Of a stretch of DNA of 64,000 bases, positions 16,760-25,223 are shown in pieces. Position 1 is the first letter of the stretch. Each line of letters starts with the position of its first letter. The translations under genes were made by a program, and so were the position numbers. The notes below the pieces were generated by a model. It did no database searches, was not told the DNA's origin, and was given only the letters and a program-made list of their open reading frames with translations. The stretch is from contig NZ_CP082326.1 in the NCBI RefSeq assembly GCF_019884785.1, positions 372,001 through 436,000 on the forward strand, given 5' to 3'. The DNA comes from Crassaminicella profunda (lineage in GTDB: Bacteria > Bacillota > Clostridia > Peptostreptococcales > Thermotaleaceae).

Positions 16760-19529
16760 ACTTTATAAACCTTATCTGATATTTGTTACGCTAACCATTC
16801 CTCAAATTTTCATTTTTATTCTGTATTATAAAATATTTGGATTGATTCATTCAGAATTAAATGAAAGCAATATTGGTTACTGGAAATTTTTATCTCTTTA
16901 TCTAGGGGCAGCTTGTTTTATATTTACCTTATGGAATATAAATAACTGGATAAAGAAAAAGGAGATCCAACCTTTATGTGCTATTTTGATATTCAGTGTC
17001 TATACTATATTTTTAAGTGTTTATTCTTATAAGTATACAGAAATTATTCCTTCTAATATTCCAGCATATATGTTTTTAGGGATAAGACCTGGTATGACTG
17101 TCTTGACACTTATTATGCCAGGGCTCATTCATTCAATGCTAATGATGGTGCATTTTACTGTGGAAAAAATGAAAATAGGCAGTAATTCAAAGGATTTTTA
17201 TCGTATGATAGGTATTCCAGCATTAAGTTATTTGTCTATGTATATATTGTGGGGTGCAAATAATTCTATAAAAAAGATGATGCCTATATTATTTATTGTG
17301 AGTATAATAGGGTTTTTCTTCTTTTTCATAAGAATTATTTATAGAATTTTAAAGAGAAAATCTAATTTATGGCAGAAAAATTTAGCTTTTTTAAACCTTG
17401 TAGCCTCAGTGATAGGATTAGCTGTAAATCAAGGATTAGGAAATATATTTGGGGATTTTTCACACGTGGGGTTTTATTTATTTGCTGTTATTACAGGGGG
17501 ACTCATGTTAATTCCTGATAGGGATAATAAAAGAATGAGACTTGTTTTATGGGGATTGAAAAGTATTACCTTTGTTTTTACTTTTTACTTTTTTTTAGTT
17601 TTTCTTCCCCTATTACCATTTTCATTGATAGGAATGATTTTTTTAGGATTTGGCATATTAATGCTTACCCCATTGGTTTTAATGTTTTTACATGTACAAT
17701 CTTTATGGTCTGATTATCAGTATTTGAAAGGGGTATATCCTAGGAATGTTTTAATTACATTACTTTGTATCGGGATATTAACTATTCCTGTTTTTACCAT
17801 GGTGACGATAAAAAACGATAAAGAAAATTTAGATAAGGCGCTGACATTTACTTATGAAAGAAGTTATGAAGATGATCATGAAGCCAATATAGACCCAGCA
17901 GGTGTGAAAAGAGCTTTAAAAAATATAAAATATATAAAAGGAAATAAAAGAGAAAAGATGGATCTTTTCACTACAGACATTCCCTATTTTACTGCTCTTT
18001 ATCATGAATATGTACTAGATGGATTATCTATATCTAGTCGAAAAATAATGAAGTTAGAAAAAGTGTTTTTGGGAAAATCAGATATTCATTTAGGAAATAA
18101 AAGACAAGTAGAAAATAGTAATGAAAATGTATTTATTAAAGACATCTATACAAAAACAGTCTATGATAAAGAAGAAAAGGTGTTAAAAAGTTGGATTAAC
18201 TTAGAAATAGAAAATAAAGGGAGAGATCAAGAAGAATATGACACCCTGTTTAAGTTGCCAAAGGGAAGTTATATTAGTAATTATTATTTATATGTAGGAA
18301 CTGAAAAAAAATATGGTTTAATTGCAGATAAAAGAGCTGCTAATTGGATTTATGAAAATACAAAAAAAATAAGGAGAGATCCAGGGATTTTAACAGATAT
18401 AGGAAATAATCACATGGAATTCAAAATTTTTCCATTCAATAGGGGAGAAGTAAGAAAAACAGGGATAGAAATTATTCATAAAGGACCTATTACCTTTAAC
18501 ATAGATGGACATAATATTGATTTAAAAGATGATTATATAAATTCTTTAAAGAAAGAAGAAATTCTTATCAATCAAGAGATTGCCTATATTCCAAAGGAAG
18601 TGAAGAAAAAACTAGAAAAAACAACAAGGGAGCAAAAATATTATTTTGTACTAGATTATTCAGAAGGAAACGAAAATAAAATAAATGATTACATAAAAAG
18701 AGTGAAAGATTATATTAAGAAGCATCATATTGAAGAGGATGTAAAGGAAATTGTTGCTATAAATTTTGAAGAAAAAAGGATTCCTTATGATAAGCAGTGG
18801 GAAAAAGATTTAAAATACGTAGATGTAAAAGGTGGATTCTTTTTAGAATATACAGTAAAGAGGATAATTTATGAAAACTATATAAAGAATAGTAGTGAGC
18901 GTCCTGTGATTATAGTTGTTACAGATGATTTAGACAAAGCTGTAGATGGAGAGCATATGGATGATTTTTCCTTTGCGTGTCCAGAAGGGGTATATTATTA
19001 TCATTTAGATAGAAATAATAATGTAGAAGGTTACATAGATACAAACAGGAAAGAAAAAGTTATAAATGAAGTAGAGAAAATACCTGTTTTTATTTGGGAA
19101 AATGAAAAGGGTAAAACCTTTTATCTATCAGATACAAGAAACGATAGCATAGTTCTTTTAGATGCAGGTTTAGAGATGAATATGGAAATGATGAAAAATT
19201 TCAAATGGGAAAATGGATTAGTTCTTCAAGGTTTGTATATGAGCTATGTACTTCATCCAGAGAAATATTATGAAAAATCTTTATCTATTGTAAAAAATAG
19301 CATTATGTCTCAGGTCATGAGTCCTATGACTTCTTTTATTGTTCTTGAAAATGAAGCTCAAGAAAAAGTTATGTTAGAAAAACAAAAACAAATTTTAGCG
19401 AGGAAAAAACCAGTCCATATAGGAGATATGACGGAAATGGATGAACCTTCTTTATGGATGATGTTATTGATTATGATAGGTATTTTTCTCTTTAGAGAAA
19501 AGAAGAGAAAAATGAAAAAAATCAGGTGA
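16752..19529 (+). CDS. MSEP-CTERM protein, exosortase K partner
   Basis: A 925-residue protein. The N-terminal third holds about ten membrane helices. The middle (about residues 455-590) resembles a VIT domain (AANWIYENTKKIRRDPGILTD, FKIFPFNRGEVRKTGIEI). The next part is a soluble extracytoplasmic region with no motif I recognise. The last 30 residues form a sorting signal: MDEPSLW (896-902), a hydrophobic helix LLIMIGIFLF and a basic tail REKKRKMKK. This is the tripartite motif that exosortase K families recognise. The gene is always expected next to xrtK, as here. Function of the family is unknown. A strong hairpin follows the stop codon. Confidence 0.85.
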   Translation: MNKLYKPYLIFVTLTIPQIFIFILYYKIFGLIHSELNESNIGYWKFLSLYLGAACFIFTLWNINNWIKKKEIQPLCAILIFSVYTIFLSVYSYKYTEIIPSNIPAYMFLGIRPGMTVLTLIMPGLIHSMLMMVHFTVEKMKIGSNSKDFYRMIGIPALSYLSMYILWGANNSIKKMMPILFIVSIIGFFFFFIRIIYRILKRKSNLWQKNLAFLNLVASVIGLAVNQGLGNIFGDFSHVGFYLFAVITGGLMLIPDRDNKRMRLVLWGLKSITFVFTFYFFLVFLPLLPFSLIGMIFLGFGILMLTPLVLMFLHVQSLWSDYQYLKGVYPRNVLITLLCIGILTIPVFTMVTIKNDKENLDKALTFTYERSYEDDHEANIDPAGVKRALKNIKYIKGNKREKMDLFTTDIPYFTALYHEYVLDGLSISSRKIMKLEKVFLGKSDIHLGNKRQVENSNENVFIKDIYTKTVYDKEEKVLKSWINLEIENKGRDQEEYDTLFKLPKGSYISNYYLYVGTEKKYGLIADKRAANWIYENTKKIRRDPGILTDIGNNHMEFKIFPFNRGEVRKTGIEIIHKGPITFNIDGHNIDLKDDYINSLKKEEILINQEIAYIPKEVKKKLEKTTREQKYYFVLDYSEGNENKINDYIKRVKDYIKKHHIEEDVKEIVAINFEEKRIPYDKQWEKDLKYVDVKGGFFLEYTVKRIIYENYIKNSSERPVIIVVTDDLDKAVDGEHMDDFSFACPEGVYYYHLDRNNNVEGYIDTNRKEKVINEVEKIPVFIWENEKGKTFYLSDTRNDSIVLLDAGLEMNMEMMKNFKWENGLVLQGLYMSYVLHPEKYYEKSLSIVKNSIMSQVMSPMTSFIVLENEAQEKVMLEKQKQILARKKPVHIGDMTEMDEPSLWMMLLIMIGIFLFREKKRKMKKIR

Positions 19530-19549
19530 TGGATAATTCATCACCTGAT
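19521..19549 (-). terminator. Shared convergent terminator
   Basis: An 11-bp perfect stem ATCAGGTGATG / CATCACCTGAT overlapping the end of the MSEP-CTERM gene. The strong U-run (TTTTTTCATTTTTC) is on the minus strand; on the plus strand only ATTTT follows, so it serves mainly the small minus-strand gene. Confidence 0.8.
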
Positions 19550-19555
19550 AGGATT

Positions 19556-19762
19556 TTAAAAATGTGTAAAGCCTAAAAGATTAGTTATACTAAAACCTAA
19601 GAAAAAAACCCCAAGAAGTAAATAAACAATTGTTGCTCCACCATCGCCTATAAACCTTCTTAATCCTCTAGCTTTACGGCTTTCCCAATAAAAGGCTGGT
19701 TTGGTTAGTGTACAGATAATTGTAAATATACCTACTAATAAAATAATTATAGAAGTATTCAT
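19556..19762 (-). CDS. Small two-helix membrane protein, Imm17-like
   Basis: A 68-residue protein with two transmembrane segments (TSIIILLVGIFTIICTL and ATIVYLLLGVFFLGFSI) joined by a short basic loop: FYWESRKARGLRRFIGDGGA. This layout, and the sequence RKARxLxRxxGxxGAxIxYxLLG, recalls the immunity protein 17 family of polymorphic-toxin systems. No toxin gene is next to it. The start is the ATG behind GAAAGGAG; a longer frame upstream lacks a ribosome site. The family call is from memory of the pattern and is moderate. Confidence 0.55.
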   Translation of the reverse strand: MNTSIIILLVGIFTIICTLTKPAFYWESRKARGLRRFIGDGGATIVYLLLGVFFLGFSITNLLGFTHF

Positions 19763-19929
19763 AATGATTGCTCCTTTCAAAAAATAGTAATGCTTGGAAA
19801 TTGTAGCATGAAACGACAAAAAAAGCAATAGAGGGATAAAAGAAGAAACTAGATATTGTATTTTTCAGAATAAATATAAGAAAAAAGCACATAATACAAT
19901 ATAATCCTAATAAGAAAGGAACTGTTAAG

Positions 19930-20241
19930 TTGAATATTAATGAGCCTTTAATATGTCCTAATTGTAATAGTAAATATTTAAAAATGAAGCATGAAGCTAC
20001 TTATGTATACACATACAAAATAAATACATTAAATAACAAGAATTTTAGCAATCAATCAGAAAATCTGCCCTTTTTATTTGATAATAGAGAAGAAGTTAAC
20101 TCAAAAGAATATATAGAATGTGAAAAATGTGGTAAAAAATATCCTTGCTCTTTTGAACATGATCATCAAAAAATCAATCTTACCATAGTAAAAAAAGCTA
20201 TTAGATCTAATCATCAAGAACAACCTGAATTTTGGGGATAA
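19930..20241 (+). CDS. Small zinc-ribbon protein of unknown function
   Basis: A 103-residue protein with two CxxC knuckles, CPNC (near residue 9) and CEKC (near residue 66), which would hold one zinc. Between them is a Tyr/Asn-rich stretch. A His-rich tail follows the second knuckle (EHDHQKIN). TTG start, supported by AAAGGA nine bases upstream. No known domain. It faces the small acidic gene at the end of the met operon. Confidence 0.6.
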   Translation: MNINEPLICPNCNSKYLKMKHEATYVYTYKINTLNNKNFSNQSENLPFLFDNREEVNSKEYIECEKCGKKYPCSFEHDHQKINLTIVKKAIRSNHQEQPEFWG

Positions 20242-20243
20242 AA

Positions 20244-20282
20244 AATGAAGATAAGGAGGTCAATGACCACCTTGTCTTCATT
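20244..20282 (-). terminator. Terminator at the end of the met operon
   Basis: An 18-bp stem with one mismatch; outer arms are AATGAAGA and TCTTCATT. On the minus strand it is followed by a U-run (ATTTTTTATCC). The plus strand has no T-run. Confidence 0.8.
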
Positions 20283-20326
20283 CTGTATATCCCCTATCTT
20301 TATCTTGATAGGAAGGTCTTTTAAAT

Positions 20327-20524
20327 TTATTCTTTAGTATTTTCTATAGGTTTTTCATAAAATCTAGAAGAATCGATTACATCTATATCTCTTTGCATAT
20401 CAAGAGGCATTACATAAGCATTTTGTGTTTTTTCTATGATGGGATAGTCTTCTTTATTATAGGTGGAATCAATTTGATCTTGTGGTCTTTCTGAATCAGA
20501 ATGAATTCCTTTTTCATCTTTCAT
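20327..20524 (-). CDS. Small acidic protein of unknown function, trailing the met operon
   Basis: A 65-residue hydrophilic protein (rich in Asp, Glu, Lys; no Cys) without a recognised domain. It has a strong ribosome site (GAGGAGATGATACG before ATG). It starts 57 bases after the metQ stop, with no terminator between and a terminator behind it, so it should be transcribed with metNIQ under S-box control. Its sequence (ERPQDQIDSTYNKEDYP, MPLDMQRDIDVIDSSRFYEKP) looks natively unfolded. A role in methionine metabolism is suggested only by position. Confidence 0.6.
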   Translation of the reverse strand: MKDEKGIHSDSERPQDQIDSTYNKEDYPIIEKTQNAYVMPLDMQRDIDVIDSSRFYEKPIENTKE

Positions 20525-20581
20525 CGTATCATCTCCTCTGTATTAGTATTTCACAAAGGGGGGAAAGATATGATTTTTGTA

Positions 20582-21412
20582 TTAAAACGCAGGAACGATT
20601 GCACCATTGTACTTTTTTTCGATAAATTTTTTCACATCTTCAGATTGTAGTATTTTTATAAGTTTTTGAATTTTTTCACTATCTTTATCTTCAGGGCGAA
20701 CGGTCACGATATTTGCATAAGGGGACTCGCTTCCTTCTATTAATAAAGCATCCTCTTTAGGATTTAACCCACCTTCTAAAGCAAAGTTTGTATTGATGAC
20801 ACTTGCATCTACATCATCTAATGTTCGAGGAAGCTGTGCTGCATCAATTGGCTTAAAGACTAGATTTTTAGGATTTTTGTCAATATCTTTTTCGGTAGCT
20901 TCAAGTCCTGCATCTTCCTTTAATTTGATAATTCCTTTTGTATCTAGTAAAATAAGTGCACGTCCTCCGTTTGTTGGGTCATTTGGAATGGTGATAGTAG
21001 ATCCATTCTCTAATGCATCAAGAGATTTAATTTTTTTAGAATATAAACCAAGAGGTTCAACATGAACATTTACGGCACTTACAAGATCTAATCCTCTTTC
21101 TTTATTAAATGTTTCTAAGTAAGGTAAGTGTTGAAAGAAGTTGGCATCAATTTCTTTCTCTGCTAAAGCAAGGTTTGGTGTTACATAGTCCGTAAACTCT
21201 TTAATTTCTAATTGTATACCTTCTTTTTCAAGTTTTGGCTTGATGAACTCTAGTATTTCTGTATGAGGTACCGGTGTTGCACCAATTGTAAGGGTTACAG
21301 CTTCATTTTCTTTAGGTTCAGCAGTAGTAGGCTCTTCCTTTTTTGCACATCCTGTAAATAATAAGGATAAAGTTAATAAACATACAAATACTTTCAAAAT
21401 ATTTTTTTTCAT
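20582..21412 (-). CDS. metQ: Methionine ABC transporter substrate-binding lipoprotein
   Basis: A 276-residue NlpA/MetQ-family lipoprotein. The signal peptide ends in LLFTGC, giving a lipidated Cys. The mature part shows the family landmarks TIGATPVPHTEIL, NFFQHLPYLETFN, IPNDPTNGGRALILL and SPYANIVTVR. It captures methionine, either isomer or peptides in some members, and delivers it to MetI. Third gene of the S-box-controlled operon, 26 bases after metI. Confidence 0.95.
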   Translation of the reverse strand: MKKNILKVFVCLLTLSLLFTGCAKKEEPTTAEPKENEAVTLTIGATPVPHTEILEFIKPKLEKEGIQLEIKEFTDYVTPNLALAEKEIDANFFQHLPYLETFNKERGLDLVSAVNVHVEPLGLYSKKIKSLDALENGSTITIPNDPTNGGRALILLDTKGIIKLKEDAGLEATEKDIDKNPKNLVFKPIDAAQLPRTLDDVDASVINTNFALEGGLNPKEDALLIEGSESPYANIVTVRPEDKDSEKIQKLIKILQSEDVKKFIEKKYNGAIVPAF

Positions 21413-21438
21413 TTTTCATACCTCCAATTTATATTTTT

Positions 21439-22089
21439 TTATTTTTTATTAATGTTTTGTGAAAATCTATTGCCAGCAGTTTGAATGATTTGTACAAGGA
21501 TAATCAGTAAGATTACTGTCATAATCATTACATCTGTTTGGAAACGGTGATACCCATATCTTACAGCTAAATCTCCAAGTCCACCTCCTCCAACAACACC
21601 AGCCATAGCAGAATAGCCTAGAATATTGATAATAGTGATAGTAATACCAAGAATCAATGAAGGCATTGCCTCAGGAATTAGTACCTTAAAAATGATTTGG
21701 CTAGGGGTTGCTCCCATGGAAATAGAAGCTTCTACCACACCCCAATCTACTTCCCTTATACTTGTTTCTACAACTCTTGCAAAGAAAGGGGTTGCAGCTA
21801 TGACCAATGGAACAATTGCGGCAGTTGTTCCAATAGTTGTTCCAACAACAAGTCTTGTAAAAGGTATAATAAAGATCATCAAAATGATGAATGGTAGTGA
21901 TCTTGATATATTGATAATATATGAAAGAACGCCATTCAGCCATGGATTTGGAAGAATATGATTTTTATCTGTTACAACAAGAATCACTCCTAAGGGTAAT
22001 CCAAATAGAATTGTGAAAAATACAGAGACAAATACCATATATAAGGTTTCTAATAAAGATGGTGTAAGAAGTTCTATCCAATGATTCAT
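21439..22089 (-). CDS. metI: Methionine ABC transporter permease
   Basis: A 216-residue MetI permease with five membrane helices and the cytoplasmic EAA motif (EASISMGATPSQIIFKVLIPEAMPSL) that docks to MetN. The start is the ATG behind GGAGGTGTTAAAACA; the longer upstream frame lies inside metN. The start overlaps the metN stop by four bases (ATGA), so subunit synthesis is coupled. Confidence 0.95.
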   Translation of the reverse strand: MNHWIELLTPSLLETLYMVFVSVFFTILFGLPLGVILVVTDKNHILPNPWLNGVLSYIINISRSLPFIILMIFIIPFTRLVVGTTIGTTAAIVPLVIAATPFFARVVETSIREVDWGVVEASISMGATPSQIIFKVLIPEAMPSLILGITITIINILGYSAMAGVVGGGGLGDLAVRYGYHRFQTDVMIMTVILLIILVQIIQTAGNRFSQNINKK

Positions 22090-23078
22090 TGTTTTAACAC
22101 CTCCGCTTTTACATGATTTTCTTCTAGGAAAGATAAAATATCTAATAATTGATGACAATCTACATTCAATTGAATAGTAAGTTTTCCAATAGGCTTTTCT
22201 TGGATATATTCAATTTTCCCAGAAAGAATATTTACATCTACATCAAACTTCTTCGTAATCTTTGAAATAAGTGGTTCCCCTGCACTGTTCTCTGTAAAAG
22301 AGAGGTTTAATACTTTTCCTTTTAAATATTGCTTAGGTAAATATTGATCGTGATCTACAAAATGTTTTGTCACAGAGTTACCAGGCTTTGAAAAAATATC
22401 AATAGTAGAACCTTCCTCTACAATGTATCCACCTTCAAGGATGGCTACTCGGTTGCAAATTTCTTTAATCACTTCCATCTCGTGGGTGATGATAACAATG
22501 GTTAATCCAAACTCTTTGTTGATATTCTTAAGAAGATTTAAAATTTGTTTTGTGGTTTTTGGATCAAGTGCTGATGTTGCTTCGTCACAAAGGAGTACAT
22601 CAGGCTCATTTGCTAAAGACCTGGCAATACCCACTCTTTGTTTTTGACCGCCACTTAGCTGAGAGGGATAAACGTGAGCTTTATCAGATAACTCTACAAG
22701 CTCAAGTAAACTATTTACTTTTTCCTTAATAACCTTCTCAGGTGTTTTCATGAGTCTCAATGGAAATGCAATATTTTCAAAGACGGTTTTACTATGCAAT
22801 AGATTAAAGTTTTGAAAAATCATTCCCATTTTTTTTCTTGCATTTCTTAGTTCATTACTTTTTAAAGTTACTAAGTTTATGTTCTTTACAAAAATATCAC
22901 CGCTTGTAGGCTCTTCCAATCTATTGATGCAGCGAATAAGAGAGGATTTTCCTGCACCACTAAGACCAATAATGCCATAAATATCTCCTTGACCGATACT
23001 TAAGGAGATATCCTTAAGAGCCGTTACTTTGTTTCTTCCTTTTGTATAAACCTTTGATAAATTTTTAATTCTTATCAT
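22086..23078 (-). CDS. metN: Methionine ABC transporter ATP-binding protein
   Basis: A 330-residue ABC ATPase with Walker A GLSGAGKSS, signature LSGGQKQRVG, Walker B DVLLCDEATSALD and the switch His in IVIITHEME. The C-terminal ~75 residues form the NIL domain, which binds methionine and inhibits transport when the cell is replete. First gene of the operon, directly downstream of the S-box leader. Confidence 0.96.
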   Translation of the reverse strand: MIRIKNLSKVYTKGRNKVTALKDISLSIGQGDIYGIIGLSGAGKSSLIRCINRLEEPTSGDIFVKNINLVTLKSNELRNARKKMGMIFQNFNLLHSKTVFENIAFPLRLMKTPEKVIKEKVNSLLELVELSDKAHVYPSQLSGGQKQRVGIARSLANEPDVLLCDEATSALDPKTTKQILNLLKNINKEFGLTIVIITHEMEVIKEICNRVAILEGGYIVEEGSTIDIFSKPGNSVTKHFVDHDQYLPKQYLKGKVLNLSFTENSAGEPLISKITKKFDVDVNILSGKIEYIQEKPIGKLTIQLNVDCHQLLDILSFLEENHVKAEVLKQ

Positions 23079-23153
23079 TGCTTCACCCCTTTAAAACTGT
23101 ATAGTGCTAAAATGAATAGATAATAAAATAACCCCCGTGAATAAAAGAGGGTT

Positions 23154-23312
23154 TAAAAAAACCTCTTTCATTGAGAAAGAGGCATATAGAACAATGTCTT
23201 CTTTCTCTCATCTGCCGATACAAATGTATCGCAGGAATTGGCACCGCTGCATAAATATATGCCGGTTGCCGGGTTTCATAGGGCCAGTCCCTCCACCTCT
23301 CTGGATAAGAGA
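23154..23312 (-). promoter_or_regulatory. SAM-I riboswitch (S-box) of metNIQ
   Basis: Read on the minus strand, the aptamer (about 23312-23204) contains the P1 arms CTCTTATC and GATGAGAG, the GAGGTGGAGGGACTGGCCC block, ATGAAACCCGGCAACC, and GGTGCCAATTCC, all diagnostic of SAM-I. It is followed by a terminator CCTCTTTC ... GAAAGAGG with seven U residues (23182-23154). High S-adenosylmethionine should stop transcription before metN. Confidence 0.95.
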
Positions 23313-23347
23313 TATCCGTTTATTTAATTTTTCTTTGATTAATATTG

Positions 23348-23376
23348 AGTATAATCATTTTTTAGAATTGTGTCAA
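23348..23376 (-). promoter_or_regulatory. Promoter of the met operon
   Basis: Minus-strand TTGACA (23371-23376) and TATACT (23348-23353), 17-bp spacer, about 35 bases before the S-box aptamer. Confidence 0.88.
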
Positions 23377-23467
23377 TACTTTTTCGAAAAAAATTATATT
23401 TCAATAAAAAGGAGATAATAAATAAATATAGAATATTATTTAGATAAAGGGAAAAGGTGGTGACGTG

Positions 23468-23773
23468 ATGACTTACGAGTCAAAATTAAAAAATACGTTT
23501 ACGGACGAACTATTTGAAGCAATATTATTACTCCAAAATACAGAGGAATGTTATAGATTTTTTGAAGATATTTGCACTATAAAAGAAATTCAAGCACTAT
23601 CCCAGCGTCTTAAAGTAGCAAAGCTTTTAAGAGAAAAGAAAACTTACAACGAAATAGAAGAAATAACAGGAGCAAGTACAGCAACTATCAGTAGAATCAA
23701 TCGATGTCTTACCTATGGAGCGGATGGATACAATTTGATATTAGATCGATTAGATGAAAAATTAGAAAAATAA
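23468..23773 (+). CDS. TrpR/YerC-family helix-turn-helix protein
   Basis: A 101-residue YerC/YecD-type protein of the TrpR-repressor superfamily. It is all-helical with the DNA-binding segment KTYNEIEEITGASTATISRINRCLTYGADGY. The tryptophan-binding residues of true TrpR are not expected in this branch. The start is the ATG behind GGTGGTGA; a GTG immediately upstream overlaps that site. It diverges from the met operon, but a link to it is not shown. A bidirectional terminator follows. Confidence 0.85.
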   Translation: MTYESKLKNTFTDELFEAILLLQNTEECYRFFEDICTIKEIQALSQRLKVAKLLREKKTYNEIEEITGASTATISRINRCLTYGADGYNLILDRLDEKLEK

Positions 23774-23809
23774 AAAAGTGTAGCCTATTAGAATAGGTTA
23801 CACTTTTTT
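23772..23809. terminator. Bidirectional terminator
   Basis: An 18-bp stem AAAAAAGTGTAGCCTATT / AATAGGTTACACTTTTTT, with one G-T pair and a tiny loop. It has A-runs and T-runs on both sides, between convergent genes. Confidence 0.88.
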
Positions 23810-24149
23810 ACTCTTCTTGAAGCCTGATCCCACAGTTTGGACAACATTTAGGCGTTCCTCTTCCAAGATATCTATGACAGGAAGGACATTTCCAAAAGCT
23901 TTTTGAAAAAATTACATAGGATATAATAAAACCTGCGAAAAGTCTAGTTAAGACACCACCGGATATGCCCATATAACCTTCTTTGAATGGATTAAATGAT
24001 AATAATTCAGGGAAGAATATGCGAACCACTATGAATGCAAGGATTAAGATGATATAAGGAATACTGATTAGTAGTTGCCTTCGTTTAATTTTCTTAAAAG
24101 CAATGATTGCCTCTTCTACTTCTTGTGTATGATCATTAGGATTCATCAT
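23808..24149 (-). CDS. Small membrane protein with C-terminal zinc ribbon
   Basis: A 113-residue protein. A short cytoplasmic helix (EEAIIAFKKIKRRQ) leads to two membrane segments (IPYIILILAFIVVRIFF and GGVLTRLFAGFIISYVIF). A zinc ribbon ends it (CPSCHRYLGRGTPKCCPNCG). Such anchored ribbons are common in Firmicutes and uncharacterised. The ATG start sits five bases after GGAGG; a second ATG follows directly. Its stop lies inside the shared terminator. Confidence 0.65.
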   Translation of the reverse strand: MMNPNDHTQEVEEAIIAFKKIKRRQLLISIPYIILILAFIVVRIFFPELLSFNPFKEGYMGISGGVLTRLFAGFIISYVIFSKSFWKCPSCHRYLGRGTPKCCPNCGIRLQEE

Positions 24150-24197
24150 GTTCACCTCCAAAGAAATATTATACGTGAAAAAAATGATTCTAACAAG

Positions 24198-24250
24198 AAG
24201 GTACTTTTTAAAAACAGTACCTTGTATTAAACAGTAGCTTGCTATATAAT
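24198..24250 (+). promoter_or_regulatory. PadR operon promoter with long inverted repeat
   Basis: TTGTAT (24222-24227) and TATAAT (24245-24250), 17-bp spacer. An 8-bp inverted repeat, AAGGTACT (24198-24205) and AGTACCTT (24216-24223), ends inside the -35 box. This is the expected layout for autorepression by the PadR protein encoded just downstream. Confidence 0.75.
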
Positions 24251-24295
24251 GTTTTTAAAGATAAAAAATAATTCACCGAAAGGAAAGATATAAGG

Positions 24296-24619
24296 ATGAA
24301 TATTCAATTCAAAAAAGGAGTACTGGAATTATGTGTATTATCCATTTTAAGTACAAAAGATTGTTATGGCTATGAATTAGTACACAATATTTCTGAAAGT
24401 ATTACTATATCAGAAGGAACTATATATCCCTTATTAAGAAGGTTAACAAAAGAAGGACTCTTTACCACATACCTTAAAGAATCTCAAGAAGGACCACCAA
24501 GAAAATATTATCAATTAACAGAGGAAGGAAAGACAGCAAAAGAAGAATTAACCAAAGAATGGTTTGCTTTTGTAGAAGGGGTTAACAAAATTGTTGGAAG
24601 GGATGAGGAAAGTGAATAA
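24296..24619 (+). CDS. PadR-family transcriptional regulator
   Basis: A 107-residue PadR winged-helix protein: [23 protein letters not shown], then [18 protein letters not shown] (recognition helix and wing) and the [13 protein letters not shown] beta hairpin, with a short C-terminal dimerisation helix. Members repress adjacent genes and are released by small ligands or envelope stress. It forms an operon with the DUF1700 and DUF4097 genes; its 3' end overlaps the next start by eight bases. Confidence 0.92.
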   Translation: MNIQFKKGVLELCVLSILSTKDCYGYELVHNISESITISEGTIYPLLRRLTKEGLFTTYLKESQEGPPRKYYQLTEEGKTAKEELTKEWFAFVEGVNKIVGRDEESE

Positions 24620-25193
24620 AAGTGATTATTTAAAGAAATTAGAAGAATTACTAAAAAAACTTTCAAAAGAAGAAAGAGAAGAAATTTTAAAGGATTATGA
24701 GGAACATTTTACCTTTGCCTTAGCAGAAGGTAAAACAGAAGATGAAATCATTAAGGATTTAGGAAATCCCCATGAAATTGCAAAGCAATATATAGCAAAT
24801 AATGTAATCCATCAAGCAACAGAGAATCCATCATTTTCAAATATTCTAAAAGCTGTAGTTACAATTGTTGCACTTGGCTTTTTTAATATAGTATTTGTAC
24901 TAGGACCTTTTTTAGGTGTTGTTGGAGCTTTGATAGGTCTTTTTGGAGGGGCTATTGGTGTATTAGTTGGTGGAGTGTCAGTATTTGCTGGAGTTGTTTT
25001 AAAGCCATTACTTGGTTCATTAATCTCTATGCCCATAGTGATGACTTCAAATCCGGTAGCAACAAGTTTTTTAGGCATAGGTATAACGGCATTAGGGGTA
25101 CTTTTTCTTATAGGAAATTGTTATTTGGCAAAATGGTTATTTAAGCTTACACTAAAATATTTGAAGATGAATTTGAAAATCATAAAAAAATAA
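24612..25193 (+). CDS. DUF1700 (HAAS-domain) membrane protein
   Basis: A 193-residue protein. The N-terminal ~70 residues are the charged helical HAAS/DUF1700 domain ([46 protein letters not shown]). Several hydrophobic, Gly-rich membrane segments follow. GTG is chosen as the start because the family begins MNKxxYLKKLEE and GGAAGGG lies nine bases upstream; an ATG at 24603 is possible. The trio PadR-DUF1700-DUF4097 recurs in Firmicutes and is associated with cell-envelope homeostasis, though the mechanism is unknown. Confidence 0.88.
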   Translation: MNKSDYLKKLEELLKKLSKEEREEILKDYEEHFTFALAEGKTEDEIIKDLGNPHEIAKQYIANNVIHQATENPSFSNILKAVVTIVALGFFNIVFVLGPFLGVVGALIGLFGGAIGVLVGGVSVFAGVVLKPLLGSLISMPIVMTSNPVATSFLGIGITALGVLFLIGNCYLAKWLFKLTLKYLKMNLKIIKK

Positions 25194-25223
25194 TCAGTAC
25201 TAACCTTAGTAGGAGGGGTTAAG

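Noticed and set aside
23137-23418. A 93-codon plus-strand open frame opposite the met leader
   Set aside because: It lies wholly over the S-box riboswitch and promoter; its sequence is explained by the conserved RNA on the other strand.
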